Shown one piece after another: positions 23,648 to 32,475 of a stretch of DNA of 64,000 bases (the first letter of the stretch is position 1; each line of letters begins with the position of its first letter). This stretch comes from G965214625 sp965214625. GTDB lineage: Bacteria; Pseudomonadota; Gammaproteobacteria; Arenicellales; Poriferihabitantaceae. Location: contig OZ243962.1 in NCBI GenBank assembly GCA_965214625.1, positions 682,001 through 746,000 on the forward strand. The letters are read 5' to 3'. The notes under the pieces are model-generated. The model saw only the letters and a list, made by a program, of their open reading frames with translations, made no database searches and had not been told where the DNA came from. The position numbers and the translations under genes were made by a program.

Positions 23648-26600
23648 TCAAGCACGTAAAGCCATATCGGGAAGCGCGCAAAGTGCATTGACCAGGCGTA
23701 TCTGCTCGACCGTCGTGCAGCTGGTATGCAGCAGTCTCGGTGAAACAAAAACCAGACTCAGCCCCTTTCCCCTGCTCACAGCGACATTCAACCGTTCCCG
23801 GGACAGCAGAAAATCCAGTCCCCGGGAGGTCTCCTCGGAAGACGAGGCAGTCATGGAGACAAGGGCAACCGGCGCTTCCTGTCCCTGGAACTTGTCGACG
23901 GTGCCGACACGGATACCAGGCAAGGCATCCGATAATGCGTTGACCTGTGCATTATAGGGTGCAACCACGATGATATCGCTGTTGCGGATCGGGCGGCAAT
24001 TGCCTTCTCGGTCTGTCCATGTGCCGTTTTGCAGCTTTTCGATCGTATTTCCAATGGCGTCCACCTCTTCAGCACAGGTCTGCGCACAGCCCTCATGGAC
24101 AACCGATACACGCCAGACACCACAACGGGGCAGTTCCCCGGCCTCAACAAACTGCCGAGCTGTCGAGGGATGGTTCTTCAGTCGACCCGCGTAGAACTGG
24201 GATGAAATGTAGGCGCAAAGATCCGGATGCATCCTCCAGCTTTGCGCCAGAAAGATGCCGCGCGCCGGGTCCACATTCTGGCCTTCGCCCAAAATCCAGT
24301 CAAGACAGGAGCGGTTGGCCGGATGGGGATGTGCACCCTGAAGGACCTGCGGAAGCTGGCGGGGGTCACCGACGAGGACAAGATTGTCCGCCACGTTGGA
24401 CATGGCGATCAGATTGGCCAACGAGACCTGCCCCGCCTCATCAACAAAAAGATAATCGAACGTACCTTCCAGTTCATTTCTCGAAAACAGCCACGCCGTC
24501 CCCCCCACCACATCGGCAGAACGGATAGCGGGATCATCGTTTCTGGTCACACAGTGGATTGCCGAGCGGACCTTTTCCGGGAGCGTGGCATCACGGGAAA
24601 TCTTGTGGGCGAGGAGCACATCGCCAACGCAAAGGCCGGTGTCATCCGTCCGAAGCGCATCAGCACAACCCATCAGCACGTTGCGTATCGCCTCGTGGCT
24701 GTTCGAGGACACGGCAATGCGCTTGCCATCCCGGACCAGCGCGAGAATCGCCCGCACCGTGACATACGTCTTGCCGGTACCGGGCGGTCCCTGGACGGGC
24801 AGGACCGTCCTGTCCATCGCCCGCACGGTCCGGATCATGCCATCGAGCGTTTCAGTGTCTGCAAGCGGCAGCGGGGAGGGACCGTCGAATCGGGGCGGAC
24901 GCCACGAGAGCAGATCGTCAGCGGCACGATTGGATTTGGCATCGCATTGATCCTCGATCACCTTTCTGATGGCGTCGGGAATCGGACGCGGATTCAAGGC
25001 GAAACCGGGAAGGAGATCCAGCTTGTCGGGGAGATGATCACCCTGACTCGGCCCCATCTTCAAACTGACCCGTCTGGCGCTTCGATCCAGGTCGGTGATT
25101 TCGACCGTTGTGAACCCGTCCTCCCCCGTGAACAGGGCATCAACCCCCTTGCGCAGTTTTGTCTCTTGGGGCGGATAGTGATAGTCACGCCCCATCGAGC
25201 GTTTCACCGGATACTCGTCTCCCTGCGCGACCAGTCCGGCCAGGCAATCCATATCGTCGCTCAGGTCCTCGAAGTCTTTGGCGGCCGCATCGAACACGGA
25301 CCACGCCTGGGGCTTGCTTTCGCGCCAATGGAAAACCCCCAGATCGTAGAGCATCCGCTGGCGTGCCGGAGGCAGGCCGGAGGTCGCCAGCAAACGAAGG
25401 AGTTCTTCATTCTGGGCCTGCTGCTCTGCGGACTTTCCGGTTTCTCCCGAGCCCATCCCAAGCCAGGGACTCTCGGGGCGAATCGAGAGCAACCAGGTAT
25501 GCAACCGTTCAAGAGACAGACAATCGATACGGTTGTACTCCTCGATTTCCTGGAGAATCGCCGCATCGCCAGACTCCCTCCACTGCTCGTATGCAACAAT
25601 TGAGCCGCCTGCAGTCACCACTTCTCCCTCACGATTCATATCGTAAAATGCCTCCATGTCCTTCAGGGAATAGGAGCGCTCGGAGGCAAACAATCCACCA
25701 TGCACCACCGCATACAGATCCACAAACCGCCGTTCCCGCAACCAACGATCCAGCTGTGCTTCCCCCACTCCATGACGCGTGGCGAGTTTTCGCAATGCCG
25801 TGATTTCGTAGGCAGCATAATGGTAGATGTGAGCATTCGGATATTGCCGGAGACGGACTTCAAACAGGGCCATCAGAGAGGCCAGAGCCTTCTTTTCCTC
25901 CGCAAGGTCGTGCGCCCACAGCGCAGTAAATGCCCTTCCATCCCAAACCCCTTGAAGATATTCAAGACCTTCAGATCCGGTCTCGGCGTAAAAAGGGTCT
26001 CCCTCAATATCGTAAAACAGATCTCCGGGGTCCGGGCACGGTAACAGGTCGAAGCCCTTGCCGGGAACCGGGGGGCGTAACTGATAAACGGGATCGCCGG
26101 TCTTTCTGGCGGTCTGCAGCCGCGCCTGGGTCCGCAGCTTGTCGGCGGTTGAATCTGCCAGCCCGAACACCCGTCCACTGTGTTCAGCCAGCGCACCCAT
26201 GGTCCCAATGCCCGCCTTTTCGAGCTTGACAACCTGGCTTTTGGTAATACCGGCGGTAAGGTAGAGGCTGTCGGTTTCCCGCCATTCAACGGCACACTCC
26301 TCTCGCCAGCGGCAAAGCGGACACAGTGAACAGGGTACCGGACGGGTACCCAACGGGTTGTCGACAAATCTTTCGAGGCGATCACGCAAGAGGTGCGAAT
26401 AATCGGCGTACTCGACAAGCCGGAAACTGGCCCGCTCTCCCGTGCCAAGCTGCACATGGGCAAATTCGGGGGCTCGACCCTGGATATCCGCAAGGAGGTC
26501 CGAATAGAGCAACAGTTGAAGCAGGTGGCTCGGGGCGGGTTTTCGCTTGAGCTTGGTATCAACGACCTCGTAGGAGAAGGCACCCAGTTCGGATGGGACC

Positions 26601-26959
26601 GGCACGCGCTCAAGGAAGTCCGCGTATCCGCCCCACATGCCTCCGGCGAGCGCGCCCTGAAAGATGATATCCGGCCCCGCCCCCAGTGCGTCCCTCGTGG
26701 CATTCACCGAGGCAGCAAAGGACACATCCTTCGTTTCAATCCGGACAACATGCTGACCCTTCGCCTCAAGTTGTCGAAGATATTCGTTTTCATGGCGATC
26801 ACCGTGCCTTTGCAGCAAGGCGGCTTCTTCACTGTCGCCGATAGGCACGGGACCTTCGCCATGAAGACAGGCAAGGTCCAACCGGGTCGCATGCACACAT
26901 GCCGTGAACCGAGTGAGATCGGTGGCCGACAGCCGAACCTGTTTTCCGTCTTGTCTCAT
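23648..26959 (-). CDS. RecB-like nuclease / RNase-H-like / SF1 helicase fusion (TM0106-type, DNA2-like)
   Basis: This 1103-residue protein joins three parts. Residues about 1-240 resemble the TM0106-type RecB/Cas4 nuclease, with the D-x-K core in YEVVDTKLKRK and Q-x3-YS in LLQLLLYSDLL. An iron-sulfur cysteine set is formed by FTACVHATRLDL and CSLCPLCRWREEC. Residues about 310-490 contain an RNase-H-like domain (DLFYDIEGDPF and later YNRIDCLSLERLH). Residues about 720-1095 form an SF1 helicase with Walker A QGPPGTGKT near 723, FVDEAGQ near 841 and VGTVDKFQGQEAP near 1022. It probably cuts and unwinds nucleic acid. It stands alone and appears more GC-rich than its neighbours, which suggests acquisition. 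A repair or anti-phage role is plausible but unproven. Confidence 0.85.
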   Translation of the reverse strand: MRQDGKQVRLSATDLTRFTACVHATRLDLACLHGEGPVPIGDSEEAALLQRHGDRHENEYLRQLEAKGQHVVRIETKDVSFAASVNATRDALGAGPDIIFQGALAGGMWGGYADFLERVPVPSELGAFSYEVVDTKLKRKPAPSHLLQLLLYSDLLADIQGRAPEFAHVQLGTGERASFRLVEYADYSHLLRDRLERFVDNPLGTRPVPCSLCPLCRWREECAVEWRETDSLYLTAGITKSQVVKLEKAGIGTMGALAEHSGRVFGLADSTADKLRTQARLQTARKTGDPVYQLRPPVPGKGFDLLPCPDPGDLFYDIEGDPFYAETGSEGLEYLQGVWDGRAFTALWAHDLAEEKKALASLMALFEVRLRQYPNAHIYHYAAYEITALRKLATRHGVGEAQLDRWLRERRFVDLYAVVHGGLFASERSYSLKDMEAFYDMNREGEVVTAGGSIVAYEQWRESGDAAILQEIEEYNRIDCLSLERLHTWLLSIRPESPWLGMGSGETGKSAEQQAQNEELLRLLATSGLPPARQRMLYDLGVFHWRESKPQAWSVFDAAAKDFEDLSDDMDCLAGLVAQGDEYPVKRSMGRDYHYPPQETKLRKGVDALFTGEDGFTTVEITDLDRSARRVSLKMGPSQGDHLPDKLDLLPGFALNPRPIPDAIRKVIEDQCDAKSNRAADDLLSWRPPRFDGPSPLPLADTETLDGMIRTVRAMDRTVLPVQGPPGTGKTYVTVRAILALVRDGKRIAVSSNSHEAIRNVLMGCADALRTDDTGLCVGDVLLAHKISRDATLPEKVRSAIHCVTRNDDPAIRSADVVGGTAWLFSRNELEGTFDYLFVDEAGQVSLANLIAMSNVADNLVLVGDPRQLPQVLQGAHPHPANRSCLDWILGEGQNVDPARGIFLAQSWRMHPDLCAYISSQFYAGRLKNHPSTARQFVEAGELPRCGVWRVSVVHEGCAQTCAEEVDAIGNTIEKLQNGTWTDREGNCRPIRNSDIIVVAPYNAQVNALSDALPGIRVGTVDKFQGQEAPVALVSMTASSSEETSRGLDFLLSRERLNVAVSRGKGLSLVFVSPRLLHTSCTTVEQIRLVNALCALPDMALRA

Positions 26960-27323
26960 GACATCATCTCCACATTGGACCGGCCTTTTGCGCGTAGACA
27001 GAAAGATTCCGGGTCAGGTATCATGCATGGCCAGTCCATCTGCCTCACCGGTCGACCTGACAACCGATCAGACCCGCCCGGGACAACGATTCGCGTCGGG
27101 AATAACAGGGCGGCAAATCGTGCGGACCCCCCTTGGTCAAGGAGGGGAATGGAGCACAACAAGCGCGGTTAAATCATCCCATAAAGCGGCACCGCTACTC
27201 GGGTTATCGGCGCCGGTCCGATGCTCGATTCTCCCTCTTGACTGCAGCAAACGCCGGGTTCGCCAGCTGACTGCGCGTCATCTTCGATTGCCGTCAGGCC
27301 ACCCGCAACACGTTACCCGGCAG
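26960..27323. other. Gene-free stretch between the helicase fusion and the cyclophilin gene
   Basis: About 364 bases have no frame with a ribosome site or recognisable product. An imperfect GC-rich hairpin (CCCCCCTT / AAGGAGGGG around 27130-27153) is present without a T-run. It could be part of the left border of the inserted helicase gene. No inverted or direct repeat that would mark an attachment site was seen by eye. Confidence 0.4.
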
Positions 27324-27920
27324 TCAGTCCTGTTGCACGATGGTTGCCTTTTCAATCACGATCGGCTCTTTCGGGACATCGCTATGCCCCCCGTGCATAC
27401 CGGTGGGCACAGCAGCAATCTGCTGCACAACATGCATGCCATCCACCACTTTGGCAAAGACGGCATACCCCCATCCCTGCCGGGTCTTGGCCGTGAAATC
27501 CAAAAACGCATTGTCCACCAGATTGATGAAAAACTGGGAAGTCGCTGAATCCGGATCCGGGGTCCGTGCCATCGACAGGGTGCCCGCCAGGTTTTTGAGG
27601 CCATTATCGGCCTCATTCTTGATCGGTGCCCGCGTTTTTCTTTGTTGCATATCCGACGAAAATCCGCCCCCCTGAATGACAAAACCAGGAATGACGCGAT
27701 GGAATATCAATCCGTCAAAGTGACCATTTTCGACATAATCCAAAAAATTCTTGACGGTCTCGGGCGCGGCTTTCGGATACAGTTCAATCTTGATATCGCC
27801 TAACGAGGTGGTGAAATTGATCATATTTTTTGTTCCGGTAGTATCAGAGAACACAGGCAGGCTGATGACACCTGTGATGAGGAAAAGGAGTTTGAACAAA
27901 AGCAAGCGCAGCAAGGCCAT
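27324..27920 (-). CDS. Peptidyl-prolyl cis-trans isomerase, cyclophilin type, probably periplasmic
   Basis: This 198-residue protein has a hydrophobic leader (ALLRLLLFKLLFLITGVISL) at its N-terminus, which points to export. The cyclophilin core includes IFHRVIPGFVIQGGGF, SMARTPDPDSATSQFFINL and the GWGYAVFAKVVDGM segment with its active-site residues. It catalyses proline isomerisation during protein folding. If translation began at the inner Met of MINFTTSLG, the product would be cytoplasmic PpiB-like; the leader makes the periplasmic form more likely. The next minus-strand gene upstream encodes an EVE protein, with no clear operon. Confidence 0.92.
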   Translation of the reverse strand: MALLRLLLFKLLFLITGVISLPVFSDTTGTKNMINFTTSLGDIKIELYPKAAPETVKNFLDYVENGHFDGLIFHRVIPGFVIQGGGFSSDMQQRKTRAPIKNEADNGLKNLAGTLSMARTPDPDSATSQFFINLVDNAFLDFTAKTRQGWGYAVFAKVVDGMHVVQQIAAVPTGMHGGHSDVPKEPIVIEKATIVQQD

Positions 27921-27982
27921 GGTCTTCAGCGAGTCGGGGTCAGCGTCAATCGTTCAGGGATCCGGATATTGCCTGACCGAAG

Positions 27983-28438
27983 TCAACAGGTCAACTCGAT
28001 GATGAAATCCCAGTGGACTTTGTCCACCGGCATAATGGATAACCGATTTCCCTTCTGCAACAGTCGCATTCCGTCCAATTCTGGATATTGTTTCAAGGCC
28101 CGCAGTGTGATCGGTTCTTGCAGCTTTTGCACAAACTCCACATCAACCATCATCCAGGTCGGGTTCTCCGGATCACTTTTCGGATCATAGTAATGAGCAT
28201 CGGGATCGAACGCCGTATAATCAGGATAAGGCTTGCTTGCCACCTTCATGATACCGACGATACCGGGCACCTTGCAGCTGGAGTGATAAAAAAACACCCT
28301 ATCCCCGACGGCCATGCTGTCGCGCATGAAGTTACGCGCCTGGTAATTGCGGATGCCATCCCAGGGCTCCACGTTGACTTTCTTCAAATCGTCAATTGAA
28401 AAAGCATCCGGTTCACTTTTCATCAGCCAGTACTGCAT
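27983..28438 (-). CDS. EVE domain-containing protein
   Basis: This roughly 151-residue protein is a single EVE (PUA-like) domain, seen from WLMKSEPDAFSIDDL at the start, WDGIRNYQARNFMRDSM near residue 27 and DRVFFYHSSCKVPGIVGIM near residue 48. EVE domains bind modified bases in RNA or DNA, and some are linked to modification-dependent restriction. This one is the free-standing housekeeping form (thymocyte nuclear protein 1-like). GGAGG five bases before ATG at 28438 fixes the start rather than the adjacent GTG. Confidence 0.9.
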   Translation of the reverse strand: MQYWLMKSEPDAFSIDDLKKVNVEPWDGIRNYQARNFMRDSMAVGDRVFFYHSSCKVPGIVGIMKVASKPYPDYTAFDPDAHYYDPKSDPENPTWMMVDVEFVQKLQEPITLRALKQYPELDGMRLLQKGNRLSIMPVDKVHWDFIIELTC

Positions 28439-28527
28439 CACCGCCTCCCCCGTTCGGCTTTTTCATCAATGGCCGGCACATTGCCGCTTTTCATCCGGTC
28501 CCCTAGCCGGGCCCGTAGCATAACGGT

Positions 28528-29145
28528 TTACCGTTGGAAAAGCGACCTCGTATCGAACCGATAGACACTGGAATCCGTGACCACCATCGACAGCGGCACG
28601 TCCCAACTTTCAGCATCAATGGACAAAACCTGCTGTAGCTCATGGGCGATGCCGATCAGTGTTGGCCCGGCATCGCCTGCTGACGTGACAAATTCGAAGG
28701 TGGTGTCATAAAAACCCCCACCCATGCCAATGCGATTGCCCTGCATATCAAATCCCACAAGCGGCAAAAGCACGAGATCCAACTGCTGTGCTGAAACCAT
28801 ATCGTCTTTCGTGACGCATGGCTCTGGAATATTAAACCGGTTCGCAACAAAGCAGGTATTTTCGGTGACCTCTGCAAACAACAAGACGCCCGGATTGTGG
28901 TTCATGATCAGGGGAACATAACACCGCCGTGCCTGTTCCCAGCACCACTTCATGGTGTCACCAAGATCAATCTCGCCGTCATTGGCGATATACATTCCGA
29001 TCCGTTTTGCGCCATGGAACTCCGGCACCGTTTTTAGCTGTGCCAACAGCTCCCCAGCGGCCACTTTTTGCTGTGTGGGCGTGAGTCGACGACGTGCCTG
29101 CCTGAGTTGTTTTCTGAGTCCTGTCTTATTTCCCGACTGCATCAT
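28528..29145 (-). CDS. ygfA: 5-formyltetrahydrofolate cyclo-ligase
   Basis: This 205-residue protein has the FAU1/YgfA fold, with the N-terminal RKQLRQARRRLTP and the ATP-binding GNRIGMGGGFYDTTFEF motif near residue 137. It converts 5-formyl-THF to 5,10-methenyl-THF using ATP and so recycles a folate by-product. It lies 78 bases downstream of the 6S RNA gene on the same strand, the ssrS-ygfA order of E. coli. The two are probably read on one primary transcript. Confidence 0.94.
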   Translation of the reverse strand: MMQSGNKTGLRKQLRQARRRLTPTQQKVAAGELLAQLKTVPEFHGAKRIGMYIANDGEIDLGDTMKWCWEQARRCYVPLIMNHNPGVLLFAEVTENTCFVANRFNIPEPCVTKDDMVSAQQLDLVLLPLVGFDMQGNRIGMGGGFYDTTFEFVTSAGDAGPTLIGIAHELQQVLSIDAESWDVPLSMVVTDSSVYRFDTRSLFQR

Positions 29146-29223
29146 GGGACGTGTGAACCGCTGATATCGACCAGACAGAAAATCAATAACGATACAATCG
29201 TTTTGTAATCAACGAAAATCAAA

Positions 29224-29414
29224 GACGTTACCCACCAATGCCGTGTGCTCACTTTGCCTTGAACCGCAAGGTTCAAGTGGGCACCAAGAACGGTTTCGGG
29301 ATTCCCGCCAGCGTCGCTGTGTTCATACACGCCCACCGCTCATGACCGGCACCCGGGATAATACATTAGGTTCTAAGGGATTCGGAGAACTACTCGAACA
29401 CCGTAGGCAACGTC
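29224..29414 (-). ncRNA. ssrS: 6S RNA
   Basis: The 191-base segment lies between zapA and ygfA, the classic 6S position, and E. coli 6S is 184 nt. Its ends pair as a 12-bp terminal stem: GACGTTGCCTAC at 29403-29414 with GTGGGTAACGTC at 29224-29235, including G-U pairs. The 5' arm contains GGTGTTCGAGTAG, resembling the GATGTTCGCAAG of E. coli. The 3' arm contains the hallmark hairpin CTTGAACCTTGCGGTTCAAG, like the TTGAACC-GGTTCAA arm of known 6S RNAs. 6S RNA mimics an open promoter and holds sigma-70 RNA polymerase in stationary phase. The exact ends are inferred from the stem. Confidence 0.88.
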
Positions 29415-29420
29415 AGTATG

Positions 29421-29429
29421 ATCTTATCA
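29421..29429 (-). promoter_or_regulatory. Extended -10 promoter of 6S RNA
   Basis: On the minus strand the sequence TGATAAGAT at 29429-29421 gives a TGn extended -10 with TAAGAT. It ends six bases before the predicted 6S start at 29414. No strong -35 lies upstream, which is common for extended -10 promoters. Confidence 0.6.
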
Positions 29430-29454
29430 GATATTATAGGAGTGCGCCTAATTT

Positions 29455-29820
29455 TTATTCCGCTGCCATTCGCTGCAGCGTCGGAGGCCCATCACCGGGA
29501 TTACCGTCTGACCGGATGTCTGTCATGACCTGTTCCACTTTATCGTACAGATTCTGCAATCGTGTGTGGGCATCCCCAAGCGCTCCCGTTTTTTTCTGCA
29601 ATTGCAACAATTCATGACTGATATTCAATGCCGCCATGATCGCACACCGGTCGACACCGAGAATCTGGCTTCCTGTGGCAATCTCGCGCATTTGTTTATC
29701 CAGATACGCGGCCGCTTCAACCAGACCCTGTTTCTCATCCTCGGCGCAGGCGACCGTCATCTCCCGTCGCATGATGCTGACCTTCACATTGTGCTTCGTG
29801 TCTGTCTTCGGATTACTCAT
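29455..29820 (-). CDS. zapA: Cell division protein ZapA
   Basis: This 121-residue protein has the N-terminal ZapA globular part (VKVSIMRREMTVACAEDEK) and a long C-terminal helix with the GVDRCAIMAALNISHELLQL segment. ZapA binds FtsZ and bundles filaments at the division ring. It lies directly upstream of 6S RNA and downstream of a short coiled-coil gene in the same direction. The C-terminal DGNPGDGPPTLQRMAAE tail is slightly longer than in E. coli. Confidence 0.93.
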   Translation of the reverse strand: MSNPKTDTKHNVKVSIMRREMTVACAEDEKQGLVEAAAYLDKQMREIATGSQILGVDRCAIMAALNISHELLQLQKKTGALGDAHTRLQNLYDKVEQVMTDIRSDGNPGDGPPTLQRMAAE

Positions 29821-29851
29821 GGACGCACAGACCAGACCTGAATCGGCATTT

Positions 29852-30052
29852 TTATGGCTCCAACGACTTTAGTCGTGCAACAATTTGCTCGACGCGACTG
29901 CGAGCAATCTTATTCTTTTCCTGCAGTGCCTTAAACTCTTGTCGCAATATTTGCTGGTCGTTTCGAAGCAACTCGTTCTGGCGATTGATCTCTTCACACA
30001 TCCGAATGAGATCGATGACGCGGTTTTCAAGTTTTTCGATGGTTTCTTCCAT
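29852..30052 (-). CDS. Short coiled-coil protein (TIGR02449 type, ZapB-like)
   Basis: This 66-residue protein is almost entirely one heptad-rich helix (ETIEKLENRVIDLIRMCEEI and later EFKALQEKNKIARSRVEQIV). Such small coiled-coil proteins are encoded just before zapA in many gammaproteobacteria. The position and the ZapB-like helix suggest a role in Z-ring organisation, but no direct evidence is visible. It ends 31 bases before zapA starts and is probably co-transcribed. Confidence 0.82.
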   Translation of the reverse strand: MEETIEKLENRVIDLIRMCEEINRQNELLRNDQQILRQEFKALQEKNKIARSRVEQIVARLKSLEP

Positions 30053-30580
30053 TACCCTGACTCGTTACTACTAGCAAAGGACTATAAAGTCATCAACAAT
30101 AATCGTCAAATATCTGATCAGTCTCATTGAACCAGTTTATCCCAATTTTAAATAAAATCCGCGGTTTTATCGGATCTCTCCCTCTTTTTTCACCGAAAGA
30201 CTGCCCAAGGGCACATTTGCGGCCCATCATGTCGTCGCGTTCCACTAAAGCCGTACTGCACCTGGACATGCGGTGTGCATGTACCTTCATTACCTCCAAA
30301 CATCAGCTGGTCGGGCTGCATTACACCAAAACCACCACATGATCCGATGCATCCTGTCCATCTAGCTACGACCGCGATATCATGATGCAGAACACCGGAT
30401 AATAAAGCATGTACGACATAAAATCACTCTCACCGCATCCGATTCGCCTTACCCTGACACACACTGACAGGGACGATGGCCTGTCACTCAGCACAACCAC
30501 CGACAACCGCTGACCGTTTTGTTCATCAATACATCGGGTAAAATAGTCACATTGGGCAACGACGGGGTATTCTGCCGCTG
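30053..30580. other. Divergent region between the coiled-coil gene and ygfB
   Basis: About 528 bases contain no supported gene. A short frame at 30127-30342 has neither a ribosome site nor a recognisable product. A weak promoter for ygfB is possible, with TAAAAT at 30538-30543. The AT-rich part at 30060-30190 may hold the leftward promoter. No tRNA or repeat is visible. Confidence 0.4.
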
Positions 30581-31144
30581 ATGAACGACCAAGATTCTGC
30601 ATCGACTTTCCAGCAAAGGATTTATCGCGATCTGGACAAAAAACTGCGATCTTCGGACTGGGACAGTGGTGCTTCAGAAGCACACGGCATTCTGTGTGGA
30701 CTGGCCTGCCGGGGTATCAAGGAAGCGGGCATGGACAGCATGATCTATCTGTTCCAGACAAATGACCGCACTCAACGGGAGATCCTGACGGGGCTTTTCG
30801 GGTTGATCCTGCGGGACCTCTCTTCAGAAGAATTCAGCTTCAAGCTGTTGCTTCCCGATGACCAGTCCCCTGTCGAGAGACGGATTGAAGAACTTGCCAA
30901 CTGGTGCCAGGGGTTTCTCCAGGGACTGTGTCATGACGGCACTGCTGTCACCGAAAGTGACTGCCAGACCGAATCGGTCAGTGAGATTGTAAAGGACGTG
31001 CTGGAGATCACCCACATTGATATTTACCAGGTACCCGAATCCAAAGAGAGGAGCGAAAAATATTTGTTTGAAATCGAAGAGTACCTTAGAGTCAGTGTAC
31101 AGATCGTGTATGACGAATTAAACTTGGCTCCCCCACTCCATTAA
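30581..31144 (+). CDS. ygfB: UPF0149 family protein YgfB
   Basis: This 187-residue protein has the UPF0149 pattern: an N-terminal SEAHGILCGLACRG motif near residue 32 and a WCQGFLQGLCHDG motif near residue 107, in an all-helical acidic protein. It heads the conserved ygfB-pepP-ubiH-ubiI run and ends 16 bases before pepP. The biochemical role is not settled for the family. In Pseudomonas it has been tied to antibiotic tolerance through control of an amidase. Confidence 0.92.
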   Translation: MNDQDSASTFQQRIYRDLDKKLRSSDWDSGASEAHGILCGLACRGIKEAGMDSMIYLFQTNDRTQREILTGLFGLILRDLSSEEFSFKLLLPDDQSPVERRIEELANWCQGFLQGLCHDGTAVTESDCQTESVSEIVKDVLEITHIDIYQVPESKERSEKYLFEIEEYLRVSVQIVYDELNLAPPLH

Positions 31145-31160
31145 TCAGTCACTGAAACCG

Positions 31161-32471
31161 TTGCCCAACATGTCGGATGATATTTTCCAGAGGCGTCGCC
31201 ACGACCTGATGCATTTTATCAGGGAGGGCATTGCGGTTCTCACCACCGCACCACACCAATCCAGAAACAGGGATGTCCAGTTTCCGTTCCGTCCGGACAG
31301 TGACTTTTACTATCTGACGCATTTCGATGAACCGGAAGCCATCGCGGTCATCGCACCGGGAAGACCGGAAGGTGAATTCCTGTTATTTTGCAGGGAAAAG
31401 GACCCATTGATAGAGCGGTGGGATGGTCGACGGGCAGGGCTGGAAGGGGCCATGGATCTCTATGGTGCAGACGAATCATTCCCCATCAAACAATTCGATC
31501 AAAAACTGCCCGAATTGCTGCACAGTCGGGAAAAAGTCTACACCATGATGGGGCGTTATCCGGATTTTGACAGTGAACTGCTTAACAGTATCCATGCAAT
31601 AAGAAGCAAGAAACGCATCCGGACTCATGTGCCCGGTGAATTCGTTGATTTACGTCACATTCTGCACGAGATGCGGGTGATCAAATCGAAAAGCGAGATC
31701 AAATTGATGAAAAATGCCGCCAAGATCGCCGCAGAAGGCCATAAGCGGGCCATGCGTATGACCCGTCCCGGGAAATTCGAATATCACATTCAAGCCGAAC
31801 TCGAATGCGAATTCCGTCTGGGTGGCAGTGAATCACCTGCCTATCCATCCATCGTTGCCGGTGGTGAAAACGGCTGCATCCTGCACTATGTCAAGAACAA
31901 TTGTGAACTGAAAGACGGTGACCTTTTATTGATCGATGCCGGTGCCGAGCTGGACTGCTATGCATCAGATATCACACGCACTTTTCCCGTCAACGGCACA
32001 TTTTCAGGTGAGCAAAGAGCCCTGTATGAAATTGTGCTCAGCGCACAAAAATGCGCGATTGACAAGGTGAGACCGGGTGCCAGTATCGTTGATTATCACA
32101 ACGAAGCCGTCAGAGTACTGACCGAAGGCCTGATCGACCTGAAAATCCTGCACGGCGACCTTGAGGAACTGGTGGAAACGAATGCGTATCAAAAATATTA
32201 TATGCACCGGACCGGTCACTGGCTGGGCATGGATGTGCATGATGTGGGCGATTATAAAATCGATGATGAGTGGCGGATGCTTGAACCGGGAATGGCCCTG
32301 ACAGTGGAACCCGGACTCTATCTCAGTGCCAATGCGGAGCTCGATTCAAGATGGCACAACATCGGTATTCGAATCGAAGACGACATCCTGGTGACCAGGA
32401 CCGGCAATGAAAATCTTTCGATCAATGCACCCAAGGAAATCGATGACATCGAACACCTGATGTCCCAATAA
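31161..32471 (+). CDS. pepP: Xaa-Pro aminopeptidase (aminopeptidase P)
   Basis: This 436-residue M24 enzyme removes N-terminal residues before proline. Metal ligands are in LIDAGAELDCYASDITR (two aspartates), HRTGHWLGMDVHDVG (histidine), LTVEPGLY and IRIEDDILV (glutamates). The first histidine of the active-site HxH set lies in YYMHRTGHWLG. The protein sits in its conserved place between ygfB and ubiH, with a 4-base gap before ubiH. It differs clearly from the other M24 protein at 8.4-9.6 kb in its N-terminal domain. Confidence 0.95.
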   Translation: MPNMSDDIFQRRRHDLMHFIREGIAVLTTAPHQSRNRDVQFPFRPDSDFYYLTHFDEPEAIAVIAPGRPEGEFLLFCREKDPLIERWDGRRAGLEGAMDLYGADESFPIKQFDQKLPELLHSREKVYTMMGRYPDFDSELLNSIHAIRSKKRIRTHVPGEFVDLRHILHEMRVIKSKSEIKLMKNAAKIAAEGHKRAMRMTRPGKFEYHIQAELECEFRLGGSESPAYPSIVAGGENGCILHYVKNNCELKDGDLLLIDAGAELDCYASDITRTFPVNGTFSGEQRALYEIVLSAQKCAIDKVRPGASIVDYHNEAVRVLTEGLIDLKILHGDLEELVETNAYQKYYMHRTGHWLGMDVHDVGDYKIDDEWRMLEPGMALTVEPGLYLSANAELDSRWHNIGIRIEDDILVTRTGNENLSINAPKEIDDIEHLMSQ

Positions 32472-32475
32472 ATCA

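Noticed and set aside
24227..25603. 458-residue open frame on the plus strand
   Set aside because: It is antisense to the nuclease-helicase gene, whose domains are clear; the frame shows no recognisable motif.
30127..30342. 71-residue frame upstream of ygfB
   Set aside because: It has no ribosome site or family resemblance and sits in the promoter region.
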